Shown: positions 1-6,343 of the stretch, in pieces
How positions within the stretch are numbered: position 1 is the stretch's first letter
Layout of the letters: each line of letters starts with the position of its first letter
The notes under the pieces: model-generated
Seen by the model: the letters and a program-made list of their open reading frames with translations, nothing else
Databases searched by the model: none
Told to the model about the DNA's origin: nothing
Translations under genes and position numbers: made by a program
DNA from: Actinomycetota bacterium
GTDB taxonomy: Bacteria > Actinomycetota > Actinomycetes > S36-B12
NCBI GenBank assembly: GCA_026392575.1
Contig: JAPLBU010000112.1
Coordinates: forward strand, 1-12,341
Length of the DNA stretch: 12,341 bases
Direction: 5' to 3'

Positions 1-660
1 CTCGCGCGGCGGGGCCAGCTGCTCGAGTCGGCCGTTGCTCATGACGCCCACCCGATCGGCGATGGCGAGTGCCTCGTGCTGGTCGTGCGTGACGAAGACG
101 GTGGTCACCCCGATCTCCAGTTGCAGCCGGCGGATCTCGTCTCGAAGTGTCTCGCGCACCTTCGCATCGAGTGCCGACAGCGGCTCGTCGAGCAGTAGCA
201 CCCTCGGTGCGGTGGCGATCGCGCGCGCGAGGGCTACGCGCTGCTTCTGACCGCCCGACATCTGGTGCGGGTACTTGTCGGCGTGCTCCTGCAGCGCGGT
301 CACCTCGATCATCCGGTCGATGATCGACGTTCGTTCGGCGGCCGACTTCTTCTGGACCTTGAGGCCGAAGTCGATGTTCTGCCTAGCCGTCATGTTCGGA
401 AACAGGCTGTAGTCCTGGAAGACCATGCCGAACTGACGCTTCTCGGGGGGGTCGTTGGACAGGTCACGGCCCTCGACCATGACCGTGCCGGCATCCGGCC
501 GCTCGAAGCCGGCCAAGATCCGGAGCGCCGTCGTCTTGCCGCACCCACTCGGCCCCAGCAGGCACACGAGTTCGCCGGACGCGATGTTCAGCGTGAAGTC
601 ATCCAGCGCACGTGACGGACCGAAGGTCTTGCGGATGCCGACCATGTCGACGTTAGCCAT
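1..660 (-). CDS. ABC transporter ATP-binding protein, PotA-like (C-terminus cut off by window edge)
   Basis: Cytoplasmic ATPase subunit that powers the importer encoded by the three genes upstream of it in the same operon. The 220 visible residues contain a complete nucleotide-binding core: Walker A GPSGCGKT (36-43), Q-loop FQD (81-83), signature MSGGQ (134-138, Met in place of the usual Leu), Walker B VLLLDEP with D158 and E159, D-loop SALD, and switch His192 in VTHDQ. The frame is still open at base 1, so the C-terminal TOBE-type regulatory domain usual in PotA/FbpC/UgpC-like ATPases cannot be checked. The ATG is preceded by AGGAG at 6-base spacing and lies 9 bases after the permease stop. 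Sequence similarity in this family does not fix the substrate. ATPase identity is certain; the polyamine label is inferred from the operon type. Confidence 0.95.
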   Translation of the reverse strand, partial: MANVDMVGIRKTFGPSRALDDFTLNIASGELVCLLGPSGCGKTTALRILAGFERPDAGTVMVEGRDLSNDPPEKRQFGMVFQDYSLFPNMTARQNIDFGLKVQKKSAAERTSIIDRMIEVTALQEHADKYPHQMSGGQKQRVALARAIATAPRVLLLDEPLSALDAKVRETLRDEIRRLQLEIGVTTVFVTHDQHEALAIADRVGVMSNGRLEQLAPPRE

Positions 661-672
661 GCAATGCTCCTA
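661..672 (-). promoter_or_regulatory. Ribosome binding site of the ATPase gene, overlapping the upstream stop codon
   Basis: On the minus strand the permease stop TAG (672-670) runs directly into AGGAG (671-667), followed by six bases and the ATG at 660. The stop codon and the Shine-Dalgarno sequence share two bases, an arrangement that suits translational coupling of permease and ATPase. Confidence 0.7.
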
Positions 673-1563
673 GAGACCGGTGGTCTGAATGTTGAGGCCG
701 CGGCGACGCAGTGAACGCACGACGAGGCCGAGGCTGAGGGCGGTCAGGACCATGACGAACAGGGCAAGTGCGAGCCCACCACGCGGATCGCTGCGCTGGT
801 AGTTCACCATCTCCGTGGGCAGCGTGCGCTTGAGCAGCAGGGACGCGAACGCGAACTCGCCCAACACCATGGCGGCCGTGAGTCCCGCAGCTGCCACCAT
901 CGAGGCGCGCATGTTCGGGATGAGCACCCTGAAGATGATGGTCGCCAGTGACGCACCCATGCTCCTCGACGCCTCGTAGAGCGTGCGGGCATTGATCGCC
1001 TGCAGGCCAGCATCGAGGGCTCGGTAGGTGAAAGGCATCGCCCACAGCGCGTAGAACGGCACCAGACTGAAGTTGCTGGCCAGGAACCATGGGACGGTAG
1101 CCCGGAAGGTTGCGGCAACGCCCACGACAAGGGCGATCGGCGGAATGACCCACGGCAGCAGCGTCAGCGCGGTCAGGTACGGGCGGATCTGGGGGTTGCG
1201 CACCTCGGTGACGATCGCAAGGGGCACCAGCAGAATCAGGTTGAGCAGGATCGCGAAGACGACGAGGAGCACGCTGGTCTTCGTCGCGGCCAGGATCTGC
1301 GGATCAGTGAGTGCCGTCCACAGGCCCGCTGCAGACCAGCCGGTGAACAGCTTCTCTGGCGTCAACAGTGCGGTAGGCACTGCCTGGAAGGCGAAGCGAG
1401 CCATCGCCAGCATTGGGACTGCGAAATACAGGGCTATCCCAACCAGGAACACCCACTTCACCGCCGACGTCGCACGCAGAGTCGGTTTGGTATTGGGTGA
1501 CGCCTGAAGACCCTCGACATGGTCGGATCCGGGCATCAGTGCCGTGACGGCTTCCATGCTCAT
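670..1563 (-). CDS. ABC transporter permease, PotC-like (second permease)
   Basis: Integral membrane subunit (297 residues) of the binding-protein-dependent importer, forming the channel together with the permease encoded just upstream. About six hydrophobic segments are visible (roughly residues 36-58, 93-118, 131-152, 166-185, 222-244, 262-284). The cytoplasmic EAA loop that docks on the ATPase is present: E197-A198-S199, G203, and I215-P216. The chosen ATG at 1563 overlaps the upstream permease stop as ATGA, the usual coupling between paired permeases. The open frame extends to 1836, but that extension lies over the upstream permease in another frame and has no protein-like character. A hydrophilic N-terminal tail of about 35 residues precedes the first membrane segment. 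Family assignment is firm; the substrate is unknown. Confidence 0.93.
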   Translation of the reverse strand: MSMEAVTALMPGSDHVEGLQASPNTKPTLRATSAVKWVFLVGIALYFAVPMLAMARFAFQAVPTALLTPEKLFTGWSAAGLWTALTDPQILAATKTSVLLVVFAILLNLILLVPLAIVTEVRNPQIRPYLTALTLLPWVIPPIALVVGVAATFRATVPWFLASNFSLVPFYALWAMPFTYRALDAGLQAINARTLYEASRSMGASLATIIFRVLIPNMRASMVAAAGLTAAMVLGEFAFASLLLKRTLPTEMVNYQRSDPRGGLALALFVMVLTALSLGLVVRSLRRRGLNIQTTGL

Positions 1564-2420
1564 GTGCTGGTCCACTTCAGGGTGCGGCGCTGCAGCAGCG
1601 TCATGATCAGCAGGCTTGAGAGAAGCAAGGCGATCACCCAGGCGACGATGGCATTGCCCAGATCCTCTTCGCCCGTGATCACATTGCCCTGCAGAAGGAA
1701 CCGGATCTGCAGGGGGACCAAGGCGCCGCCCGCGTTCAGGACGTAGGCGGTCGCATATGCGGTGAAGGCATTCACGAATAGAAGGAGAATGCCCCCCAGC
1801 GTCGCCGGTGTGAGGATCGGAATCCCAACCGACCACCAGTAGCGGCCGGGAGATGCCCCCATGATCGCTGCCGCCTCGCGCCAGGAGGACTTGAGTCCGT
1901 TGACCGCTGGCATCATCACCAGAAACATCAAGGGGATCTGGAAGTAGAGGTATACGACCACCAGACCCCAGAATCCGGTTGCCGAGATTCCGTAGTCAGC
2001 GAGATTGACCCCGACACTCATGAACAGCTTGGTCAGGATGCCCTGTGCGCCGATGGTGGCAATGAAGGCGAACGCAAGGCCCACGCCGCCCAGTTGCGAG
2101 GCAACCGCAGACCAGGAGTCGAGGGTCGGGTGAAGCCAGCGGGGCCGGTCCAGGCTCTTGATCGTCAGTGCCAGCAGGATGCCGACGATCCCGCCGATGA
2201 TCGCGCTCGCGCCCGAGAGTGCTATCGAATTGATGAAGCCGGTGCGGTATGTGCCCGACAGCGCACGTTGCAGGGCTTCGGTGCCGAAGGAACCGCCCGG
2301 CGTGACCGCCTTGTACAGGACAACGATCGTGGGGTAGACGAGAAACAGGCCCACGAACGCCGCGAACGGCAGCACCACGAGAAGGCCGAGGCGGTTCTCT
2401 CGACGGAAGAGGGCGCGCAC
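1560..2420 (-). CDS. ABC transporter permease, PotB-like (first permease)
   Basis: Integral membrane subunit (286 residues) of the same importer. It has about six hydrophobic segments (near 11-33, 62-88, 105-125, 148-170, 205-225, 255-277) and an EAA loop with E182-A183-A184, G188 and a following I-P at 200-201, placing it in the BPD_transp_1 family. It starts with GTG; the choice is supported by AAGGAGG five bases upstream and by the arginine-rich N-terminus leading straight into the first membrane segment. It follows the binding-protein gene after a 109-base gap containing hairpins and overlaps the second permease by four bases. Order binding protein-permease-permease-ATPase matches putative spermidine/putrescine systems, but Fe3+ and 2-aminoethylphosphonate importers are built the same way. 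Confidence 0.93.
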   Translation of the reverse strand: MRALFRRENRLGLLVVLPFAAFVGLFLVYPTIVVLYKAVTPGGSFGTEALQRALSGTYRTGFINSIALSGASAIIGGIVGILLALTIKSLDRPRWLHPTLDSWSAVASQLGGVGLAFAFIATIGAQGILTKLFMSVGVNLADYGISATGFWGLVVVYLYFQIPLMFLVMMPAVNGLKSSWREAAAIMGASPGRYWWSVGIPILTPATLGGILLLFVNAFTAYATAYVLNAGGALVPLQIRFLLQGNVITGEEDLGNAIVAWVIALLLSSLLIMTLLQRRTLKWTST

Positions 2421-2432
2421 TCAAGCCTCCTT
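2421..2432 (-). promoter_or_regulatory. Strong ribosome binding site that fixes the GTG start of the first permease
   Basis: On the minus strand AAGGAGG (2432-2426) is followed by CTTGA and GTG at 2420. The match to the 16S rRNA tail is near perfect, and there is no ATG at suitable spacing, so the GTG is the start. Confidence 0.8.
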
Positions 2433-2439
2433 CAGGTTG

Positions 2440-2463
2440 TGCAGGAACAGGCTATGTCCTGCA
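2440..2463 (-). repeat. Small inverted repeat between the intercistronic hairpin and the permease RBS
   Basis: TGCAGGA (2440-2446) and TCCTGCA (2457-2463) can pair over 7 bp with a 10-base loop. It sits 11 bases past the larger stem (2474-2515) on the transcript and 7 bases before the permease Shine-Dalgarno sequence. It may be an RNA-stability or translation-tuning element, but the stem is short and could be chance. Confidence 0.4.
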
Positions 2464-2473
2464 GGCAAAGAGA

Positions 2474-2515
2474 GGTGGGGCGTCGACCCAACTCGCATCG
2501 GGTCGACGCCCCACC
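2474..2515 (-). terminator. Perfect 16-bp hairpin between binding-protein and permease genes (attenuator or mRNA-stabilising element)
   Basis: Arms ggtggggcgtcgaccc (2474-2489) and its exact reverse complement (2500-2515) flank a 10-base loop. On the minus-strand transcript the stem begins 14 bases after the binding-protein stop codon and is followed by TCTCTTTGCC, a weakly U-rich run. In ABC importer operons such a hairpin after the binding-protein gene commonly lets only part of transcription continue, or protects the upstream mRNA from 3' decay, giving an excess of binding protein. The fold is seen directly. Whether it terminates or stabilises is inference; the poor U-tract favours partial read-through or stabilisation. 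Confidence 0.7.
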
Positions 2516-2529
2516 ATCGGTCTATCGAC

Positions 2530-3729
2530 TTACTGGTCCGCGACCATCGGGCCCCAGTTCTCAGTGAGCTGGGCCTTCATCGCCTCGGTCTGCGCCGCCG
2601 TCGGGAAGGTGATCTGCGAGATCAGGTCGGCTGCGGGAAGGTTGGCCTTCATGTCGGCCGTGATGGTGCCTGCGGCATCCATCGCTGCGTAGCGAGCCGG
2701 GATGGCCCCGCCTGCGAGGTAGCCGAGAGCGCCGGCATCACCGGTGATGTGCTCCATCCACAAGCGCGCTGCGCAGGGGTGAACCGCATCCGAGACGACC
2801 GACTGCGCGTAGTACGAGCCGTACAGTCCATCGCTTGGGATGACGGTCTTCATGTCGAAGCCCGCCTCCTGCAGCTTGGGCAGGATGCCCGGGAAGTTGT
2901 ACGACCAGTCGAGTGCGATCGGCACATCGCCGGACACGAGGGCCGCCTCTGTGACGTCGATGACCTGCAGGTTGCCAGACTTCTTGAGATCCGCGAAGTA
3001 CTGGATGCCCGGCATCAGGTCGTCGTACGAACCACCGTTGGCCAGCGATGCCGCAACAACGGCTGCGAACGCTGCGCCCGCCTCGCGCGGGTCACCGTTC
3101 AGCGTGACCTGCCCCTTGTACTCGGGCTTCTTGAGATCGGCCCAGGTCTGCGGCGCATTCTTGACAAGCGTCGTGTTGGAGCCGATCGACATGATGCCGT
3201 AGTACGCACCGATCCAGTTGCCGTCGGGGTCCTTCAAGTTGTCCGGGATCTCGGCCCAGTTGGTGGTCTCGTACGGAGTGATGAGGCCATCGGTCTTGGC
3301 CTGCTCGACGAAGGACGGACCGATGTCGATAGCGTCGGGCTTATCGGGCTGGCCGGCGAGGGTCGTAATCGCCGTGAGCTCGTCTGCCGACGACGCATCC
3401 GGGGTCGCGACGGGGGCCTCGAGGCCGTAGGTGTCGCGGAAGGACTTCAGGATGCCGCCGTAGTTGGCCCAGGTGTCGGGAAGGGCGATCAGGTTGACAT
3501 TGCCCTCCTCCTTGGCCTTGGCCGCGATCTCGTCGACCGTGGTGCCGCACTCGGGGCCCGCAGCCATGGTGGCAGCGGCGCTCTCGGCGGGGGAGGCAGC
3601 AGTGCTTGCTGCAGCGGTGGTGGCGGTGCTTGCGGCCGCAGATGTCTCGGTGCTCGTCGTGGTCGACGAGCAGGCCGCGACCAGCGACGCGGTGAGGAGC
3701 ACCGGTACGACCAGTAGTGACTTGCGCAT
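2530..3729 (-). CDS. ABC transporter substrate-binding lipoprotein, PotD/Fe3+-binding-protein-like (family 1)
   Basis: Exported lipoprotein (399 residues) that captures the ligand outside the membrane and hands it to the two permeases downstream. The N-terminus is a lipoprotein signal: MRK, a hydrophobic stretch, then the lipobox LVAAC with Cys20 as the lipid-modified residue. Residues 21 to about 57 are a Ser/Thr/Ala-rich linker, followed by the bilobal binding fold. The mid-region reading GNWIGAYYGIMSIGSN resembles periplasmic binding proteins of the spermidine/putrescine, Fe3+ and aminoethylphosphonate group. ATG 3729 was chosen over an in-frame start at 3777 because it has GAGGA seven bases upstream and starts exactly at the signal peptide. 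It is the first gene of the operon. Ligand unknown; polyamine is the default annotation only. Confidence 0.92.
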   Translation of the reverse strand: MRKSLLVVPVLLTASLVAACSSTTTSTETSAAASTATTAAASTAASPAESAAATMAAGPECGTTVDEIAAKAKEEGNVNLIALPDTWANYGGILKSFRDTYGLEAPVATPDASSADELTAITTLAGQPDKPDAIDIGPSFVEQAKTDGLITPYETTNWAEIPDNLKDPDGNWIGAYYGIMSIGSNTTLVKNAPQTWADLKKPEYKGQVTLNGDPREAGAAFAAVVAASLANGGSYDDLMPGIQYFADLKKSGNLQVIDVTEAALVSGDVPIALDWSYNFPGILPKLQEAGFDMKTVIPSDGLYGSYYAQSVVSDAVHPCAARLWMEHITGDAGALGYLAGGAIPARYAAMDAAGTITADMKANLPAADLISQITFPTAAQTEAMKAQLTENWGPMVADQ

Positions 3730-3861
3730 GCGCAGTTCCTCTCGTTGGGATTCGGCATCAAGGTAGTGACACAGCACGTTGGTTGTCGGTCAGGCAACCC
3801 AACCGACTGCAAACAGTTGCCGAACGGACGGGGGCGGTAGAGACCAGGATGGGAACCCGCC

Positions 3862-3873
3862 TACCGTGGTGTC
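3862..3873 (+). promoter_or_regulatory. Candidate -10 box for a leaderless transcript of the L,D-transpeptidase gene
   Basis: TACCGT (3862-3867) is followed by exactly six bases and then the GTG start at 3874, so transcription would begin at or next to the start codon. No Shine-Dalgarno sequence precedes this start. I see no convincing -35 box. Actinobacteria use many leaderless mRNAs with this TANNNT geometry. Confidence 0.5.
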
Positions 3874-4659
3874 GTGCCTCGCACCGGCAGAGCCATCCAC
3901 ACCACCGGCCACATCCTCATGGCCGTAGTCAGTGGGCTGCTCCTGACGGTCGTCGGCCCCGGACCGGCAGCGGCCGACGAGCCCCGCTACCACCCATCCC
4001 GGCTCGCCCACGTCGGCACGGCGGGGCAGGTCATCGTCGTCACCGCCCCCTCCTGGCGCTCCGCCGAGGCCACCCTGCGCGCCTACGAGCGAGATGGCGA
4101 TGGTGGCTGGCGTGAGGTAGTCGGCGCGACCCCTGCCCGCCTCGGCTGGAGCGGTCTCGTCCTCGCGGACAGGCGGCGTCAGGGCACCGGCAAGACCCCG
4201 GCAGGCACGTTCGCGATCCCTAGCGCCTTCGGTCGATTCGCCAATCCGGGCACCGACCTGCCGTACACGCAGTTCGACCGTAACGACGCCTGGACCTACA
4301 ACCCCGAGAACCCCTTTACCTACAACGTGTTCCAGGACGCCGCTGTCTCGTGGTCGTCGTATGGCGGCTACGTCGAAGACCTGTGGGGCCACGGCAGCCA
4401 ATACCGATACGCCGCCGTCCTCGACTACAACCTGCCGCAGGGGCCCATCCGCACGGACTCGCGCGGCATCCGGCGCAGCACCGTTCCCGCCGACACCAAG
4501 GCCGGCGGTGGGATCTTCCTGCACGTGACCGATGGTCGGTCGACGGCCGGCTGCATCGCCATTCCGCAGGCTGAGATGCGAACGGTGCTCGATTGGCTCG
4601 ATCCGGGCCGCAAGCCGGTCATCGTCATCGGGCCGGAGTCGGTGATCGACCGGATGTAG
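3874..4659 (+). CDS. Secreted L,D-transpeptidase-like protein (YkuD catalytic domain, COG3786-like)
   Basis: Predicted to act in the cell wall, where YkuD-type enzymes form 3-3 cross-links between meso-diaminopimelate residues of peptidoglycan or attach other acceptors. The 261-residue protein starts with a basic segment and a hydrophobic stretch (about 15-28) ending in AAADEP, a likely signal peptide cut near residue 34. The catalytic motif is at H217 to C227: HVTDG, then STAGCIAIP, with C227 as nucleophile. The usual S-[H/T]-G-C is here T-A-G-C, a form common in this actinobacterial subfamily. An upstream GTGKTPAG-type segment (near 109-116) is typical of the domain. Start GTG 3874 fits the leaderless -10 box; ATG 3919 is an alternative that would shorten the signal's basic region. 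No LysM or PG-binding domain is present. Confidence 0.88.
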   Translation: MPRTGRAIHTTGHILMAVVSGLLLTVVGPGPAAADEPRYHPSRLAHVGTAGQVIVVTAPSWRSAEATLRAYERDGDGGWREVVGATPARLGWSGLVLADRRRQGTGKTPAGTFAIPSAFGRFANPGTDLPYTQFDRNDAWTYNPENPFTYNVFQDAAVSWSSYGGYVEDLWGHGSQYRYAAVLDYNLPQGPIRTDSRGIRRSTVPADTKAGGGIFLHVTDGRSTAGCIAIPQAEMRTVLDWLDPGRKPVIVIGPESVIDRM

Positions 4660-4671
4660 ATACCTGGAGCC

Positions 4672-5457
4672 TCAGCCGATCCGGATGTCGTCGAGCACCG
4701 GGAACTGCGCGCGCCACTCGTTGGCAGCGGCCGGATCCACCTCGACGATCAGCACCTCGGCGCCGTCCCCCGCCTGCGCGACAACCGCACCCCTCGGGTC
4801 GACAACCACGGAGTGGCCGCCCAACTCGACTCCGGGCTGCGAACCGACCTCATTGCACGCGATGAACCACACCTGGTTCTCGATGGCCCGGGCGCGGGCC
4901 AGGACATCCCAGTGCTCGATGCGCGGGGTGGGCCAGCCGGACGAAAGCAGGATCGCTGTCGCGCCGCCATCGACCAGAGCGCGGAACATCTCCGGGAATC
5001 GCATGTCGTAGCAGGTCGCCAAGCCCGTCGGCCCCAGAGGAGTCTCGACGACGACGAGTTCGTCGCCCCCACTCATCAGGACGGTCTCGCCACCGTCGAA
5101 GCCGAACAGGTGCACCTTTCGGTAGACCGCCACGAGCTCGCCGTCCGGTGCGAAAAGGACACTGGTGTTGTAGTGCTGACCGTCCTCGTCGACCTCGCAG
5201 AACGACCCGCCATGCAGCCAGATCGAGTGCTCGGCCGCTATGCCACCGAGCGCCTGCACCAGTGGGCCATCAATGGCCTGCGCGTGCTCACGCGCCGCAT
5301 CGACGTCGAAGGCCCCGACATGCCAGAGCTCCGGCAGGATCACCATGTCGGCATCGCGCGCAACAGTATCGACCAGTTTCAGGCCACGGGTGACCCGGCT
5401 CGCCACCGGCTCCGATGTCGAGCAGTCCAGTTGGATCAGTGCCACGCGAACGGTCAT
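4672..5457 (-). CDS. Carbon-nitrogen hydrolase, nitrilase superfamily (Nit/omega-amidase-like)
   Basis: Cytoplasmic amidase-type enzyme of 261 residues, the usual length for single-domain members. The Glu-Lys-Cys triad is complete: E43 in LPELW, K114 in YRKVHLF, and C149 in CYDMRFPE. The CYDMRFPE motif and KVHLF context resemble the Nit1/Nit2/omega-amidase and YafV branch, which hydrolyses small omega-amides (for example deaminated glutathione or alpha-ketoglutaramate) rather than nitriles; this substrate idea is inference. There is no glutaminase, NAD synthetase or N-acyltransferase fusion. The gene converges with the transpeptidase (12 bases between stops) and diverges from the mycothiol-type enzyme (48-base gap). 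The ATG at 5457 is preceded by TAGAGT and six bases, suggesting a leaderless mRNA. Confidence 0.92.
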   Translation of the reverse strand: MTVRVALIQLDCSTSEPVASRVTRGLKLVDTVARDADMVILPELWHVGAFDVDAAREHAQAIDGPLVQALGGIAAEHSIWLHGGSFCEVDEDGQHYNTSVLFAPDGELVAVYRKVHLFGFDGGETVLMSGGDELVVVETPLGPTGLATCYDMRFPEMFRALVDGGATAILLSSGWPTPRIEHWDVLARARAIENQVWFIACNEVGSQPGVELGGHSVVVDPRGAVVAQAGDGAEVLIVEVDPAAANEWRAQFPVLDDIRIG

Positions 5458-5469
5458 GCCCAGACTCTA
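5458..5469 (-). promoter_or_regulatory. Candidate -10 box for leaderless transcription of the C-N hydrolase gene
   Basis: On the minus strand TAGAGT (5469-5464) is followed by CTGGGC and the ATG at 5457, a TANNNT-N6-start layout with no Shine-Dalgarno sequence. It faces away from a matching box for the gene on the other strand 24 bases further on. Confidence 0.5.
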
Positions 5470-5493
5470 CGACGGGGGCGCGTGCCCCGCGGC

Positions 5494-5505
5494 TAACGTG
5501 CACCC
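5494..5505 (+). promoter_or_regulatory. Candidate -10 box for leaderless transcription of the mycothiol-dependent enzyme gene
   Basis: TAACGT (5494-5499) is followed by GCACCC and the ATG at 5506. There is no Shine-Dalgarno sequence, and the spacing would place the transcript start on the A of ATG. It forms a back-to-back pair with the minus-strand box at 5464-5469. No clear -35 element is visible in the GC-rich space between them. Confidence 0.55.
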
Positions 5506-6342
5506 ATGGAAAGCAGTGACATCAATCCCACCGATCCCGAGCTGATCACCATCTGGCAGCAGGCACTGGAGGACGTCGATGCCGTCTGTGCCACGCTCGA
5601 CGACGAGCACTGGGACGCCCCGACGCCCTGCCCGGGCTGGACTGTTGCGGATGTCGTCGCCCACAACATCGCAATCGAACAGGTGCTCTCTGGCGCGCCC
5701 GGCAACGACCACGAGCCGAATTGGGACCTCCTCCCGCATGTCACGAGCGACTTCGGCAGATTCACCGAGGTCGGCGTGGACGCCCGCCGCGGGAGATCAC
5801 GCGACGAGGTGCTGGCCGAACTACGCGAGACCATCGCGATACGCCGCACCCAACTCGATGCCTTGCCCGCGGGCGAGGCCGTGATCGGTCCCCTGGGCAA
5901 CCCCACGACTCTCGAACGCATGCTGCGCATACGGATATTCGACACGTGGATGCACGAGCAGGACATTCGAACCGCCATCGGCTTCGACGGCAGCTGGGAC
6001 AGTGCCCCCGCGGTGATCGCGTTTCAGCAGATGACCCGTTCACTTCCGGTGATCTGGAGCAAGGGGTCGCAGGCACCCACGGGGACCACTGTGCGTGTGA
6101 CCGTCGCGGGGCCGGGCCTCGAGGCAGACAAGTACGTCGTGGTGGACGATGAAGGACGTGGGCAGGCGTGTGCACCCGTGCTAAACCCCACCGTCTCCCT
6201 CGCGGTGTCGTGGCCGGACTACATGCTGCTGACCGGTGGCCGCATCGACGTTGATGAGCCCGGCCTCCGTGGCCGCATTCAACTGACCGGCGACCCAGTG
6301 CTGGCGGCGGCCCTGCTGGCCGCCCTGTCGATCACGCCGTAG
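5506..6342 (+). CDS. Maleylpyruvate isomerase family mycothiol-dependent enzyme (DinB/MDMPI fold)
   Basis: Cytoplasmic 278-residue protein of the actinobacterial MDMPI-type family: an N-terminal DinB-like four-helix metal-binding domain (about 1-160) and a C-terminal SCP2-like alpha/beta domain (about 180-275). Family hallmarks are HW..PTPCPGWTVADVVAH (35-53), giving metal ligand H53, and the DTWMHEQDIR segment (146-155) with H150. In the characterised maleylpyruvate isomerase the ligands are His, Glu and His, with the last two four residues apart; here the Glu position appears to be D146. Members of the family use mycothiol as cofactor for isomerisation or thiol transfer, but most have no known substrate, and this one has no pathway neighbours. 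The start is supported by the leaderless -10 box. Its stop is one base from the stop of the convergent next gene. Confidence 0.88.
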   Translation: MESSDINPTDPELITIWQQALEDVDAVCATLDDEHWDAPTPCPGWTVADVVAHNIAIEQVLSGAPGNDHEPNWDLLPHVTSDFGRFTEVGVDARRGRSRDEVLAELRETIAIRRTQLDALPAGEAVIGPLGNPTTLERMLRIRIFDTWMHEQDIRTAIGFDGSWDSAPAVIAFQQMTRSLPVIWSKGSQAPTGTTVRVTVAGPGLEADKYVVVDDEGRGQACAPVLNPTVSLAVSWPDYMLLTGGRIDVDEPGLRGRIQLTGDPVLAAALLAALSITP

Positions 6343-6343
6343 G

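Noticed and set aside
1564..1836. Upstream extension of the second permease to a start at 1836
   Set aside because: The extra residues overlap the first permease in another frame and read as low-complexity shadow sequence; the ATGA overlap at 1560-1563 gives a normal start.
2437..3717. Long plus-strand open frame (426 codons) opposite the substrate-binding protein
   Set aside because: It is an antisense frame kept open by high GC. Its translation is Arg/Gly/Val-rich with no domain, while the minus strand encodes a clear lipoprotein with RBS and signal peptide.
3778..3810. Imperfect GTTG/CAAC-rich inverted repeat upstream of the binding-protein gene, considered as an operator
   Set aside because: Only a GTCGGT/ACCGAC core pairs well; the flanks do not align, so it is not distinguishable from chance.
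4651..4683. CGGAT/ATCCG inverted repeat between convergent stops
   Set aside because: Only 5 bp with a 23-base loop; too weak for a terminator.
6306..6324. GC-rich hairpin GGCGGCC-5 nt-GGCCGCC, a possible terminator for the minus-strand M23-like gene
   Set aside because: It lies inside the coding region of the opposite gene in an Ala/Leu-rich stretch, has no U-tract on either strand, and is explained by codon use.
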